From NCBI GenBank assembly GCA_026645945.1, contig JAPKMO010000002.1, positions 1 to 64,000 of the forward strand: 64,000 nucleotides of DNA. Direction: 5' to 3'. Below, one piece after another: positions 48,143 to 58,926 of this stretch (the first letter of the stretch is position 1; each line of letters begins with the position of its first letter). The notes under the pieces were generated by a model. The model saw only the letters and a list, made by a program, of their open reading frames with translations, did not search any database and was not told where the DNA came from. This stretch comes from Anaerolineae bacterium. Lineage in GTDB: Bacteria > Chloroflexota > Anaerolineae > Aggregatilineales > Phototrophicaceae. The translations under genes and the position numbers were made by a program.

Positions 48143-48183
48143 GAGACACAGAGAAAGATTTTTGCTCCGTACCTCTGTGTCTC
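48143..48183. terminator. Bidirectional hairpin between convergent genes
   Basis: GAGACACAGAG ... CTCTGTGTCTC, 11-bp perfect stem between the HAD gene (+) and rhamnose isomerase gene (-). Confidence 0.6.
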
Positions 48184-48209
48184 CGAAACTCTGTGTGACG
48201 CTTTTTCAA

Positions 48210-49424
48210 CTACCCGATTGCGCCGCCGGACGTAACGGCCAGCCCGCGTTCGTCGGCCACTTTTTTGGCATAACCGTCGGCGCGGTAGGCCGCGATGGGG
48301 TCGAGCGGCAGCCCTTTTTCCTCGCGCACCTGCATCAGCAGGGGGCGCACATCGGTTTCAAACGCATCTACCAGCACGCGATGCGCGCCCAGCACATCCC
48401 CGGCCAGCTGGCGCTCGCGCAGCGTTTTAAAGTCCACGATCAGGGCTTTGGCATAGGCCGTCTGGCAGTTCAGCACGCTCACCAGCATGGCCTCCAGTTT
48501 CGGCTCGATGTTGTGGCTCTGGTCAATCATGTAGGCCACGTCGCGCGCGGCGTCGCCCGCCGCCGCCAGTTCGACGTAAATTTCAAACAGTTCAAACGGG
48601 TTGTTCGTCCCCACGATCAGATCATCATCGGCGTACCGCCGCGCGTTGAGGTGGAAGCCGCCCAACCGCCCCTCGTCCAGCAAAAAGGCCACGATGTGCG
48701 CGATGTTCGTCCCCTGGGCGTGGTGGCCGGTGTCCACCAGCACCTGGGCCTGCGGGCCGAGTTTAAGCGCGGTGGCATACGACATGCCCCAATCCGCCAG
48801 ATCGGTATGGTAAAAAGCCGGCTCAAAAAATTTGTATTCGATCAACATGCGCGAACCGGCGGGCAGGTGCGCGTAAACCTGCCGGAGCGCGTCCTCCATG
48901 CGGTGTTTGCGCTCGCGGATGCTGTCCTGTCCGGCATAGTTCGTGCCGTCGGCAAACCATAGGCTTAGCAGGCCGCTGTTCACCTTGCCCATAATCTCGC
49001 AGCATTCGACCATGTGGGCGATAGCTTCCTCCCGCACGCCGGCGGACGGGTGCGTGATGCTGCCCAGTTTATACCGGTCGTCCTGGAACAGATTCGGGTT
49101 GACCGCGCCGATCTTGATGCCGCGCTCGGCAGCGTGCTGCTGCATGGCGTTATAATCGTCCACCTTATCCCAGGGGATATGAATGGCGATGGAGGGGGCA
49201 ATGCCGGACAGTTTATGAATGTAAGCAGCGTCATCTATTCGTTCCCAGATGTTGCGCGCTGCCCCCGGCCAGGCGAACACTTTAAAGCGCGTGCCGCTGT
49301 TGCCATATCCCCAGGACGGTGTTTCGATGTGCTGCTGTTTAAGTTTTGTTTTTACCGCCTCGACATCCACGTTATTCTGCGCCAGGCGTTCGGCCAAACG
49401 CGCATATTCGGCCTTAAAGTCCAT
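48210..49424 (-). CDS. rhaI: L-rhamnose isomerase (RhaI type)
   Basis: [14 protein letters not shown]...[20 protein letters not shown]...[44 protein letters not shown]. Confidence 0.9.
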   Translation of the reverse strand: MDFKAEYARLAERLAQNNVDVEAVKTKLKQQHIETPSWGYGNSGTRFKVFAWPGAARNIWERIDDAAYIHKLSGIAPSIAIHIPWDKVDDYNAMQQHAAERGIKIGAVNPNLFQDDRYKLGSITHPSAGVREEAIAHMVECCEIMGKVNSGLLSLWFADGTNYAGQDSIRERKHRMEDALRQVYAHLPAGSRMLIEYKFFEPAFYHTDLADWGMSYATALKLGPQAQVLVDTGHHAQGTNIAHIVAFLLDEGRLGGFHLNARRYADDDLIVGTNNPFELFEIYVELAAAGDAARDVAYMIDQSHNIEPKLEAMLVSVLNCQTAYAKALIVDFKTLRERQLAGDVLGAHRVLVDAFETDVRPLLMQVREEKGLPLDPIAAYRADGYAKKVADERGLAVTSGGAIG

Positions 49425-49507
49425 GAAAAGTTTATCCTTTGCTGAAAAATCAGTACAATAGAGACAAGTTTTGGTTTCATTATCCTTCAGTTTATGTCTA
49501 AGCGAAA

Positions 49508-50305
49508 GTGATGTCAAGCATGACGGAACCCCTGTTCCTCGAAGAGCGGCGGCGCAGCATCCTGGAGATGCTGAAACAGCACGGGCGCGTGTCGGTCAAC
49601 GCGCTCAGCGAAAAACTCAACGTCAGTACGGTGACGATTCGCCAGGATTTACGGGCGCTGGAAGAAGAAGGCCTGCTGGAACGCACCTACGGCGGCGCGG
49701 TACTGCGTTCATCCCCACCCCCGGTGGCGGAGCTTTCTTTTGAAACGCGGCGGGAAAAACATCGCGCCGAAAAAGACGCCATCGGCCAGGCGGCGGCGGC
49801 GCTGGTGCAGGATGGTTTTGGCATCGCCCTGGACGCCAGTTCGACCGCCTACGCCATTACGCCCTACCTCAAACGTTTCGACAGCCTGACGGTCGTCACC
49901 AACAGCCTGATCGTCGCCCAGCAGTTTTTACACACGCCGCGCATCCGGGTGCTGCTGCCCGCCGGGCGGCTGCGGCGCGACTCGATTTCGGTGGTCGGCA
50001 ATTCGGCCAGCCTGCCGGACATCAACCTGAATATCGGCTTTTTCGGCGCGCGCGGCCTGTCGCCGGATGCCGGCGCGACCGAGATCAGCCAGGAAGAAGC
50101 CGAGATGAAACGCGCCATCATCGCGCGCTGCATCGCGCCGGTGCTGGTGGTGGACGGCAGCAAGTGGGGACAGATCGCGCCCTATACCTTCATGGAAACC
50201 GACACCATCACCCACATCATCACCACCGACAACGCCCCCCTGCAAGCGTTCGAGCCGTTCCGCGCCAGAGGCGCGACTGTAGACATGGTGAGCGTGGAGG
50301 AATAA
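49508..50305 (+). CDS. DeoR/GlpR-family transcriptional regulator
   Basis: [54 protein letters not shown]. Confidence 0.94.
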   Translation: MMSSMTEPLFLEERRRSILEMLKQHGRVSVNALSEKLNVSTVTIRQDLRALEEEGLLERTYGGAVLRSSPPPVAELSFETRREKHRAEKDAIGQAAAALVQDGFGIALDASSTAYAITPYLKRFDSLTVVTNSLIVAQQFLHTPRIRVLLPAGRLRRDSISVVGNSASLPDINLNIGFFGARGLSPDAGATEISQEEAEMKRAIIARCIAPVLVVDGSKWGQIAPYTFMETDTITHIITTDNAPLQAFEPFRARGATVDMVSVEE

Positions 50306-50456
50306 ACGCTGTGCTTTGCGCTTTTTTTCTAGAGTTGACAAAACTCTGGCGGCGCGATATAAATCAGATAAACAATGAAAGAAAACGAAACGATTTAACA
50401 ATCGGCTGTGCTGAATTTGCGGTTGGTTTTTTTGAAAAGCATGGATTTTTAAGGAA

Positions 50457-52424
50457 ATGCCGCAGAATTTATGGAACCCTGATGAGGCCAACCGCCTGCC
50501 CGATCTGGATGGGTTGGTTTACCGAAGCAGCCTGATGGGTCTTGACCGCGCCATCACCGGCGGTTTTGGCAGCGCCAGCGCCAAACTCAACCGCCGCGAT
50601 CATCTGGGGCGCGAAACCCGCCTGCTGGCGGTTAAGGGTTCCGGTCTGGATGCAGCCGCCATCACCGAAAACGGCTTCGCTCTTTTGCGGCTGGACGAAA
50701 TTGAGCCGCTGTTCGCCCGCGAAACACTGTCCGACGCTGAGATGGACGATTATCTGCCGCGCACGGCTTTCGAGCCGGGACGCCCACGCCCGCACCGCGA
50801 AACGCTGCTGCACGCCTTCATCCCCTATGCCCATGTAGACCACACCTGCCCGGACGCGATCCTCAGCCTGGCCTGCGCGCCGGACGCCGCACGCCTGACG
50901 AGTGCCATTTACGGCTCGCGGCTGGCTTTCGTGCCGTACCAACGCCCCGGCTTCACCCTCAGCCGGCTGGTCGGGCAGATGGTTCGGGAAAATCCGTCGC
51001 TCGAAGGGGTCATCCTGGGCAAAAACGGCCTGCTGACCTGGGGCGACGATGCCAGAACGTGTTATGAAAAAACCATCGGCATCGTTCAGGAAACCGAGAT
51101 TTACGTTCAGGAGCAGCGCAAGGATAAACAGGTTTTCGGCGTGCCGGCCTTCCCGGCCATAAACGCCGCCAACCGGCAGGAAATCCTGGCGCAAACGCTG
51201 CCGGTTTTGCGGGGCGCGCTGTCCGGCGGCATCCTGTCTTACGACGACAGTGCGGCGGCGCTGGAACTGGCCGGCGGCGCGGCTGCCGGGACGGTCGGCC
51301 AATTGGCCGCGCCCTGCCCCGATTATCTGTTTCGCCTCCAGCGCCTGCCGCTGTATGTGGATTGGCAGCCGGCGGAGGGCGTTCCGGCGCTGTGCCACAA
51401 ACTACGCGGCGGCATCGGCGACCCTGCGCCATGTATTGTCCTCATCCCTGGCCTGGGAATCATCAGCGCCGGGGCAAACGCTCACAACGCCGATGAAAAT
51501 CGCCGCCTTTACCGGCAAACCATCAACATCATCGGCGGCAGCCTGGCGCTGGGGGGCTTCGAGGGGCTGACCGAGGCGGAAGCTTTCGACCTGGAATACG
51601 AAACGCCGCCTGCCGCGACCGGCGAACTGGAAGGCCGTGTAGCGCTGATTACCGGCGGCACGAGCGGCATCGGCCTGGCCGCAGCCGAGCGGCTGGCGCG
51701 TGATGGCGCGCATGTCGTCATCTTGGGCCGCAGCCGCGAAAAGGGCAAAGCCGTCGCCGCTGGCATCAACCAGCGTTATGGCCCCCGCCGCGCCCTGATG
51801 ATTGAGGCCGACGTGCGCGATGAATCCGCCGTAGAAGCGGCCTTCCGGCAGACGGTTCTAACCTACGGCGGGCTGGACATCCTGGTGAACAACGCCGGCA
51901 GCGCCGGGGGCGCGCCGGTCGAGGAAACCACGCTGGAGATGTGGCAGCATAATCTGGATGTGCTGGCTACCGGCTACTTTTTGGCCGCCCGCGCCGCCTT
52001 CCGGGTGATGAAAACGCAGGGAACGGGCGGGGCGATGGTGTTCGTGGCAAGCAAAAACAGCATCGCGCCGGGCAAGGGCGCAGCCGCCTACAGCGCGGCC
52101 AAAGCCGCCGAACTGCATCTGGCGCGCTGCCTGGCCGAAGAAGGCGGCGCTTACGGCATCCGCGTCAACTCGGTGCTGCCGGATGCGGTGATTCGCGGCA
52201 GCGGCATCTGGGACAGCGCCTGGAAGGAAGCCCGCGCCAGGCAGTACGGCGTCGCAGTGGATGATTTGTACGAGTTTTACCGGCAGCGCAATACGCTAAA
52301 GGTGGAAATTCTGCCGGAGGATGTGGCCGAGGCGGTCGCTTTCCTGGCCGGGCCGCGCAGCGCCAAAACGACGGCGGCAGTGCTGACGGTAGACGGCGGC
52401 GTGCCTACAGCTTATGTGCGGTAG
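50457..52424 (+). CDS. Bifunctional rhamnulose-1-phosphate aldolase / short-chain dehydrogenase (RhaE-RhaW type)
   Basis: N-terminal class II aldolase (HAFIPYAHVDHTCPDA) fused to SDR (GRVALITGGTSGIGLAAAERLARDG...YSAAKAAE). Confidence 0.92.
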   Translation: MPQNLWNPDEANRLPDLDGLVYRSSLMGLDRAITGGFGSASAKLNRRDHLGRETRLLAVKGSGLDAAAITENGFALLRLDEIEPLFARETLSDAEMDDYLPRTAFEPGRPRPHRETLLHAFIPYAHVDHTCPDAILSLACAPDAARLTSAIYGSRLAFVPYQRPGFTLSRLVGQMVRENPSLEGVILGKNGLLTWGDDARTCYEKTIGIVQETEIYVQEQRKDKQVFGVPAFPAINAANRQEILAQTLPVLRGALSGGILSYDDSAAALELAGGAAAGTVGQLAAPCPDYLFRLQRLPLYVDWQPAEGVPALCHKLRGGIGDPAPCIVLIPGLGIISAGANAHNADENRRLYRQTINIIGGSLALGGFEGLTEAEAFDLEYETPPAATGELEGRVALITGGTSGIGLAAAERLARDGAHVVILGRSREKGKAVAAGINQRYGPRRALMIEADVRDESAVEAAFRQTVLTYGGLDILVNNAGSAGGAPVEETTLEMWQHNLDVLATGYFLAARAAFRVMKTQGTGGAMVFVASKNSIAPGKGAAAYSAAKAAELHLARCLAEEGGAYGIRVNSVLPDAVIRGSGIWDSAWKEARARQYGVAVDDLYEFYRQRNTLKVEILPEDVAEAVAFLAGPRSAKTTAAVLTVDGGVPTAYVR

Positions 52425-52467
52425 AATGGATAACAAAAATCGAAACGTCAAATAAGGTTCATTTTGA

Positions 52468-53907
52468 ATGGCTTCAAAACACGTTATTGCAGTTGACCTG
52501 GGCGCAGAGTCCGGGCGGGTGATGCAGGTCAGCCTGGACGGCGAACGCCTGCACATTGAAGAAATTCACCGTTTTCCCAGCGTGTCCGTCACCATTCACG
52601 GCACGCTGTACTGGGACGTGCTGCGGATGTGGCACGAAATCACCACCGGCATCAAAATGGTCGCCCCCGGCGCGGCTTCAATTGGCGTGGACACCTGGGG
52701 GGTGGACTTCGGCCTGCTTGACCGGGACGGCAATCTGCTGGCGAATCCGGTTCATTACCGCGATAACCGCACCGACGGCATGATGGAGTGGGTTTTCGAG
52801 CGCGTGCCGCGCCGCGAGATTTTTGAGCGCACCGGCATCCAGTTCCTTCAACTCAATACGCTCTACCAGATCGCCAGCCTGGTGAAAGCCAACAGCCCGG
52901 TGCTGCAAAACGCGGCCACGTTTTTAACCATGCCCGATCTGCTCAACTACTGGTTAAGCGGCGTTAAGGCCAGCGAGTTCACCATCGCCACTACCACCCA
53001 GTTTTACAACCCGCGCAGCGGCGGCTGGGATGCCGACCTGCTGGCGAAAATCGGCGCGCCCACCCACATCCTGCCGGAGATCGTGCCGTCGGGGACGAAA
53101 CTAGGCGTGTATAACGGCATTCCGGTCATCGCGCCGGCCTGCCACGACACCGGCAGCGCCGTCGCCGCCGTACCGACCACCACCACCAACTACGCTTACC
53201 TCAGCAGCGGCACATGGAGCCTGCTGGGGCTGGAACTGGACAGGCCGGTCATCAACGACGACGCTTACGCGGCCAACGTCACCAATGAAGGCGGGGTCGG
53301 CGGCAAGTTCCGCTTTTTGCGGAACATCACCGGCCTGTGGCTGATACAACAAAGCCGCCGCGTCTGGCAGGAGCAGACCGGCAAGTTATACGAATATGCA
53401 GAACTGGCGGAACTGGCGCAGGCCGCCGCCCCGTTCCGGTCGCTGTTCGACCCCGATCATAAAGACTTCCTGACCCCTGGTGACATCCCCGCCCGCCTGT
53501 GCGCCCTGTGCGCGCGCACCGGCCAGTCCCAGCCGGAAACGCCGGGCCAAATCGTGCGGGCGATTTACGAAAGCCTGGCTTTTAAGTACCGCTATTATCT
53601 CGAAAAGCTGGCGGCAGTATCCGGCCAGCGTGTGGACCGGCTGCATATCATCGGCGGCGGCTCGCGCAATACGCTGCTGTGCCAGATGGTCGCCAACGCC
53701 ATCGGTCGCCCGGTAGTGGCCGGGCCGGCGGAGGCGACCGCCCTGGGTAACGCGCTGGTGCAGTTTATCGCCCTGGGCGAGTTCGCCGACCTGTCGCAGG
53801 CGCGCGAACTGATGAGCCGCAGCGCGGAAACCGCCACCTACGAACCTGCCGCTACCGCCGATTGGGACGCGCAGTACGCGCGCTTCCAATCGCTGCTGGT
53901 TGAGTAA
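52468..53907 (+). CDS. rhaB: Rhamnulokinase
   Basis: FGGY kinase: VDLGAESGRVMQVSLDG...SIGVDTWGVDFGLLDRDG...HIIGGGSRNTLLCQMVANAIGRPVVAGPAEATALGN. Confidence 0.93.
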   Translation: MASKHVIAVDLGAESGRVMQVSLDGERLHIEEIHRFPSVSVTIHGTLYWDVLRMWHEITTGIKMVAPGAASIGVDTWGVDFGLLDRDGNLLANPVHYRDNRTDGMMEWVFERVPRREIFERTGIQFLQLNTLYQIASLVKANSPVLQNAATFLTMPDLLNYWLSGVKASEFTIATTTQFYNPRSGGWDADLLAKIGAPTHILPEIVPSGTKLGVYNGIPVIAPACHDTGSAVAAVPTTTTNYAYLSSGTWSLLGLELDRPVINDDAYAANVTNEGGVGGKFRFLRNITGLWLIQQSRRVWQEQTGKLYEYAELAELAQAAAPFRSLFDPDHKDFLTPGDIPARLCALCARTGQSQPETPGQIVRAIYESLAFKYRYYLEKLAAVSGQRVDRLHIIGGGSRNTLLCQMVANAIGRPVVAGPAEATALGNALVQFIALGEFADLSQARELMSRSAETATYEPAATADWDAQYARFQSLLVE

Positions 53908-53931
53908 AAGAGGGTTTGAAGGGAGTCCATC

Positions 53932-55146
53932 ATGACGCTGCGTTTGCGATGGCCGACCCAATATCCGCTGATCCGGCAGCCGTTCGGCGTCAACTGGACG
54001 GGCGACCCGGACTTTTATACCCGCGCGAACCTATCCGGCCATGAAGGGCTGGACATCGAAGCGCCGGAAGGCAGCGAGGTTTACGCCTGCGCCGACGGCG
54101 TGGTATCGCGCATTTCGCTGGACGGCGACAGCAGCCCGGACGAAAAACCCTACGGCAATCAGATTCGCATCACCCACGCTGTTGAAGGCGGCGATGTAGA
54201 GTACATCACCACTTACGGCCACTTGCAGCGTGTGCGGGACGGCTTGCAGGTCGGCAGCCGCGTGCTGGCCGGGGAACTCATCGGCTATGCAGGCAGCACC
54301 GGCAGTTCTCATGGCGGCGCGCACCTGCACCTGATGCTCAAAAAACGCGGCGCCAGCGCCGCCGGCGAAACGCCCTTCCCCAAAGACATCATAGACCCGA
54401 CGCCGTTTCTGGAACCGCTGGCCTTCAGCGCCCAGTTTGCAACCGGCGGCGATAGACCAGACACTCCTGCGCCCGCCCCGCGTAAGCTGGGGCCGCCGCC
54501 CCTGCCGAAAGCCTTTAACGGGCGCTACCGCCTCCAGGCCAACGAGGCACAGTTCCGGGCGCGCTGGGGCTGGGTTTCGCTGGTGGATGGCAAACGCTAC
54601 CTGAACGTGATCGCCACGCCCAACGCGCCGTACAGCAGCCCGCAGCAGCGCAAGGACGCCAGCAGCACGTTGTTGATCGAAAATGCCATTCGTTACCTGA
54701 ACCCGAAAAACGAACCCGACGGCACACCGCGCTACTGGCCGATTCCAGGTCGCTTTTACTTCTGCAATATTTTCGTCGGCGATGTAACGCGCCTGCTGCA
54801 CTGCGAAATCCCCAACAACCCCGCCGTGACCACCGTCGGGCAGGTGTTGAACTGGCTGCAAACATCCGGCCCGGCGGCGGGCTGGCGGCGCGCGAAGGAC
54901 GGCAAAGAAGCGCAGGACTGGGCCAACACCGGGCGCGTGGCGGTTATGCTGTGGCAGCAGGGCAAAACCAGCGATCATTCCGCGCTGGTGAGGCCGGGCA
55001 AAGGTTTCGTGGACTCGAAGGGTTTCTTCTGGCCGCGCGTGGCGCAGGCCGGCGCCGTCGTCACCGGCGATGGCGATTCTTATGTGACGTTTCGCGGCAG
55101 CTCAGACAAGCCGCGCGACCGGATATTCTGGTTTTTACACGATTAA
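53932..55146 (+). CDS. M23-type peptidase with a C-terminal Cys/His domain
   Basis: N-term HEGLDIEAPEGSEVYACADGVVS...GGAHLHLMLKK (M23 HxxxD/HxH); C-term FYFCNIFVGDVTRLLHCEIPNN...KTSDHSALV. Confidence 0.78.
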   Translation: MTLRLRWPTQYPLIRQPFGVNWTGDPDFYTRANLSGHEGLDIEAPEGSEVYACADGVVSRISLDGDSSPDEKPYGNQIRITHAVEGGDVEYITTYGHLQRVRDGLQVGSRVLAGELIGYAGSTGSSHGGAHLHLMLKKRGASAAGETPFPKDIIDPTPFLEPLAFSAQFATGGDRPDTPAPAPRKLGPPPLPKAFNGRYRLQANEAQFRARWGWVSLVDGKRYLNVIATPNAPYSSPQQRKDASSTLLIENAIRYLNPKNEPDGTPRYWPIPGRFYFCNIFVGDVTRLLHCEIPNNPAVTTVGQVLNWLQTSGPAAGWRRAKDGKEAQDWANTGRVAVMLWQQGKTSDHSALVRPGKGFVDSKGFFWPRVAQAGAVVTGDGDSYVTFRGSSDKPRDRIFWFLHD

Positions 55147-55213
55147 GGCTGGGCGGCCAGCAGCGAGGTCGGCAGCAGACATCAGGCTGTAGGCCGGCAG
55201 AAAGCATCGGTAA

Positions 55214-56770
55214 ATGGGCGCAATTCTTGAACTTGAAAACATCAGCAAGCAGTTCCCCGGCGTCAAGGCGCTCGACGACGTGCGCTTTGATATGGCGGCG
55301 GGCGAAGTCCACGCCCTGTTGGGCGAAAACGGCGCGGGTAAATCCACGCTCATCAAAATCATCTCCGGCGTATACAAACAGGACGGCGGTACGATCAGGC
55401 TGGACGGCGAAACGGTGTCGTTCAACACCCCGCGCGAGGCACAGCAGCGCGGCATCGCCACCATCTACCAGGAACTGAGCCTCTACCCCGAACTGACGGT
55501 GGCGGAAAATATCTTTATGGGCCACGCGCCGCGCCGAAAACTGGGGCCTATCGAAGTGCTGGACTGGGGCGCGGCCAACCGGCGCGCCCAGGAAATTCTG
55601 GCTTCGCTGAATATTCATGATTTGGATGTAACGCGCAAAATCGGCACGCTGACGGTCGGCAATCGCCAGCGGGTCGAAATCGCCAAAGCACTGTCGCTGA
55701 ACGCGCGCATCCTCATCATGGACGAGCCGACGGCGGCGCTCACCGAAGCCGACGTGGAACGGCTGTTTAACATCGTGCGGCTGCTGCGCGAACGCGGCGT
55801 GGGCATCATTTACATCAGCCACCGCCTGCACGAAGTATTTGAACTGGCCGACCGCGTGACGGTGCTGCGCGATGGGCAGTACGTCGGCACCAAGCCGGTC
55901 AGCGAAACCAGCGAAGACGACCTGGTGAGCATGATGGTCGGGCGCACGATTGACAACCTCTTCCCGAAGCTGGAAACCGAAGTCGGCAAACCGGTGCTGG
56001 AAATCCGCAGCCTGTGGCGCAAACCCCTGACACGGGGTGTCAGCTTCCAGCTTCGCGCCGGCGAAATCGTCGGGCTGGCCGGCCTGGTCGGTTCGGGGCG
56101 CAGCGAAGTCGCGCAGGTGATTTTTGGCATCAACCCGGCTGAAAGCGGCGAAATCCTGATTGACGGCAAACCGGTGACGATCAAACACCCCGGCCAGGCC
56201 ATGAATCACGGCATCGCCTACGTGCCGGAAGATCGCGGCACGCAGGGACTGGTGCGGCAGATGCGTATCCGCGAAAATGTCTCCCTGTCGGTGTTAAAGG
56301 CCATCCGTTCGGGGCTGTTCATCAACCGCAAACAGGAACGCAGTCTGGCAACCAGCATGATTAAACAGCTTAATATCCGCGCCTACAGCACCGAACAGGT
56401 TGTCAACAAACTGTCCGGCGGCAACCAGCAAAAAGTGGTGGTCAGCAAGTGGCTCGCCAGCAAGCCTCGCATTCTGATTATGGACGAGCCGACGCGGGGC
56501 ATTGACGTAGGCGCAAAGGCCGAAATTCACCGGCTGATGAGCGAACTGGCGCGCGAAGGGCTGGCCGTCCTGATGATTTCCAGCGAGCTGCCGGAAATCC
56601 TGGGCATGAGCGACCGCATCCTGGTGATGCGCGGCGGCCAGGTGGTGGCGGAATTTTCGCGCCAGGAAGCCACCCAGGAACGCATCGCCGCCGCCATGAT
56701 GAGCGAAACCGCCGGAAACGGCGCTGCGAAGTCGGAAACCATGATGATAGGTGAAAGCGAAACAGCATGA
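55214..56770 (+). CDS. Sugar ABC transporter ATP-binding protein (RbsA/RhaT-like, two NBDs)
   Basis: LGENGAGKSTLIKIISG; duplicated NBD; LSGGNQQKVVVSKWLASKPRILIMDEPTRGID. Confidence 0.94.
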   Translation: MGAILELENISKQFPGVKALDDVRFDMAAGEVHALLGENGAGKSTLIKIISGVYKQDGGTIRLDGETVSFNTPREAQQRGIATIYQELSLYPELTVAENIFMGHAPRRKLGPIEVLDWGAANRRAQEILASLNIHDLDVTRKIGTLTVGNRQRVEIAKALSLNARILIMDEPTAALTEADVERLFNIVRLLRERGVGIIYISHRLHEVFELADRVTVLRDGQYVGTKPVSETSEDDLVSMMVGRTIDNLFPKLETEVGKPVLEIRSLWRKPLTRGVSFQLRAGEIVGLAGLVGSGRSEVAQVIFGINPAESGEILIDGKPVTIKHPGQAMNHGIAYVPEDRGTQGLVRQMRIRENVSLSVLKAIRSGLFINRKQERSLATSMIKQLNIRAYSTEQVVNKLSGGNQQKVVVSKWLASKPRILIMDEPTRGIDVGAKAEIHRLMSELAREGLAVLMISSELPEILGMSDRILVMRGGQVVAEFSRQEATQERIAAAMMSETAGNGAAKSETMMIGESETA

Positions 56771-57774
56771 CAGCAACAACCGTTTCAGCCGCCCGGCAGT
56801 CCGCCCCAGGCTGGTTCAAAAACCTTCGGATGCTGGTCAGCGGTCAGGAAGGCGCGCTGACGCTGAGTCTGGCGCTGCTGGTGATCGTGGTCGGGACGGC
56901 CAACCCGCGCTTCCTGGCCCAGCAGAACATCTCCGATATTCTGCTCAACAGCTCCTATATCGCCGTCGCCGCCATCGGCATGAGTGCGGTCATTATCTCC
57001 GGCAACATTGATATTTCGGTCGGCGCGATGATCGGTGTACTGGCGACCATCAGCGGGCAGCTCTCCATCGTGCCGGGGATGCCGGTATGGATTTCGTGGC
57101 TCGTGCCGCTGATCGTCGGCCCGATGATCGGCGCGGTGACGGGTTTTCTGGTGGCGTATTTACGCATCCCGGCCATCGTGGTTTCGCTGGGTATGATGAG
57201 CATCCTCAAGGGCGGCCTGATTTTAGCGACCGGCGGGGTGTGGATTTACAACATGCCGCCGGAATATAAGCTGGCGCAGCAAAGTTTCCTCGGCCTGCCC
57301 GTGCCGGTTTATTTTATGCTCGCGCTGACCATCCTGGCGGCGCTGTGGATGCGTTATTCCCCCTCCGGGCGCGCCATTTACGCCGTCGGCGGCAATAAAG
57401 AGGCCGCTTTGCTCTCCGGCATTTCGCCGCGCGTGGTGCTGATGCGAGTGTTTATGTTCAACGGCCTGATGGTCGGCATCTCCAGCGTGCTGTTTGCCAC
57501 CCAGTTCAGTTCAATCCAATCCACCGTTCCAAGCGGGCTGGAGCTGACCATCATCACATCGGCGGTTGTCGGGGGTGTCAGCATCCTGGGCGGTACGGGT
57601 ACGGTCATCGGCGCGACACTGGCGACCATTCTGCTGCGGGCCATCGGCAACGGCATGATTTTTATTAACGTTTCGGCCTACTGGCTGCAAGCGGTACAAG
57701 GCACGCTCATCCTGGTGACGGTGCTGATCGACCTGCTGCGCCGTCGCCGCCAGGCCGCGCAAATTCGAGGGTAA
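56767..57774 (+). CDS. Sugar ABC transporter permease (RbsC-like)
   Basis: BPD_transp_2: ISGNIDISVGAMIGVLATI...VVGGVSILGGTGTVIGATLATILL. Confidence 0.93.
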   Translation: MTATTVSAARQSAPGWFKNLRMLVSGQEGALTLSLALLVIVVGTANPRFLAQQNISDILLNSSYIAVAAIGMSAVIISGNIDISVGAMIGVLATISGQLSIVPGMPVWISWLVPLIVGPMIGAVTGFLVAYLRIPAIVVSLGMMSILKGGLILATGGVWIYNMPPEYKLAQQSFLGLPVPVYFMLALTILAALWMRYSPSGRAIYAVGGNKEAALLSGISPRVVLMRVFMFNGLMVGISSVLFATQFSSIQSTVPSGLELTIITSAVVGGVSILGGTGTVIGATLATILLRAIGNGMIFINVSAYWLQAVQGTLILVTVLIDLLRRRRQAAQIRG

Positions 57775-57779
57775 ACATC

Positions 57780-58784
57780 ATGGCAGTTACCGAAAGACCA
57801 TCCCAACTGACCGAACAGTCCAACCCCATCGTCAGCCGTTTGCGGGCCGTTGTGCTGAGCAAAGAAGGCATCCTGTTTCTAATTATGATCGCGGCGATGC
57901 TTATCCTGTCGCTGCTGACCGACAAGTTCCTGACCACCAACAACCTGCTCAACCAGCTTCGTCTGGTGACGGAAATCGGGCTGATGGCGCTGCCGATGAC
58001 CTTCATTATCATCACCGGCGGCATTGACCTGTCGGTCGGCTCGATCTTCGGCCTCAGCGCCATCGTCATGGGCTTCCTCTGGCAGGATTCGGGCTGGCCG
58101 CTGGAGCTTGCTATCATCATGTGTATGGTGGTGGGGACGACAGCCGGCTTCATGAACGGCCTGTTTATTGTCCGGGTGGGCGTGCCGCCGCTCATCATGA
58201 CGCTGGCGACACTGGCGCTGTACCGGGGCATGGCGCTGGGCGTCAGCGAGGCGCGTTCCGCGCGCGGTTTCCCGGATTGGTTTTTTGACCTGGGACAGCG
58301 GCAGTTCCTCGGCATCCCATCCCAGCTGTGGATTTTGCTGATCGCGGCCATCATCGCCGGCATCGTGCTGGCGCGGACGCCCTTTGGGCGCGGCATTTAC
58401 GCGATGGGCAACAACGAACTGGGCGCACGTTTTTCCGGCATTCCGGTCAGGCTGTACAAACTGGCTATTTACACCTTTTCGGGTTTTATGGCCGGGCTGG
58501 CGGGTTACATCTTCACCTCGCGCATCAGCACCACGCGCGCAGACATGGGTACGGGGCTGGAACTGGACGTAATCGCCGCCGTCGTGCTGGGGGGAACAAG
58601 CATTAACGGCGGCAGCGGCAGCATCGTCGGCACGATGATCGGCCTGATCCTGATTCAACTTCTTAAAAACGGGCTGCTGTTGGGCGGGATCAAAGGCGAC
58701 GCGACCATTGTCATCATCGGCGCGATTCTGATTCTGGCGATCCTCATCAACAACCTGGTGCAGCGCCGCACCGGCGGGGACTGA
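57780..58784 (+). CDS. Sugar ABC transporter permease (RbsC-like)
   Basis: ITGGIDLSVGSIFGLSAIV...VVLGGTSINGGSGSIVGTMIGLILIQLLKNGL. Confidence 0.93.
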   Translation: MAVTERPSQLTEQSNPIVSRLRAVVLSKEGILFLIMIAAMLILSLLTDKFLTTNNLLNQLRLVTEIGLMALPMTFIIITGGIDLSVGSIFGLSAIVMGFLWQDSGWPLELAIIMCMVVGTTAGFMNGLFIVRVGVPPLIMTLATLALYRGMALGVSEARSARGFPDWFFDLGQRQFLGIPSQLWILLIAAIIAGIVLARTPFGRGIYAMGNNELGARFSGIPVRLYKLAIYTFSGFMAGLAGYIFTSRISTTRADMGTGLELDVIAAVVLGGTSINGGSGSIVGTMIGLILIQLLKNGLLLGGIKGDATIVIIGAILILAILINNLVQRRTGGD

Positions 58785-58862
58785 GGCGGCGGCAGGGGCG
58801 CGGACGCCGCGCCTTCTTGCCAAAACCTGGGAAATGAGGTAAGCTAAGTACCAACTTTTGGA

Positions 58863-58890
58863 AATAACATGGTAATTTTTCCATGTTATT
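58863..58890. repeat. AT-rich inverted repeat upstream of the substrate-binding protein gene
   Basis: AATAACATGG-TAATTTTT-CCATGTTATT, 10-bp perfect arms. Confidence 0.75.
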
Positions 58891-58926
58891 CTACTTAGTG
58901 TATCGGAAAGTTAAGGAGGATTTTGC

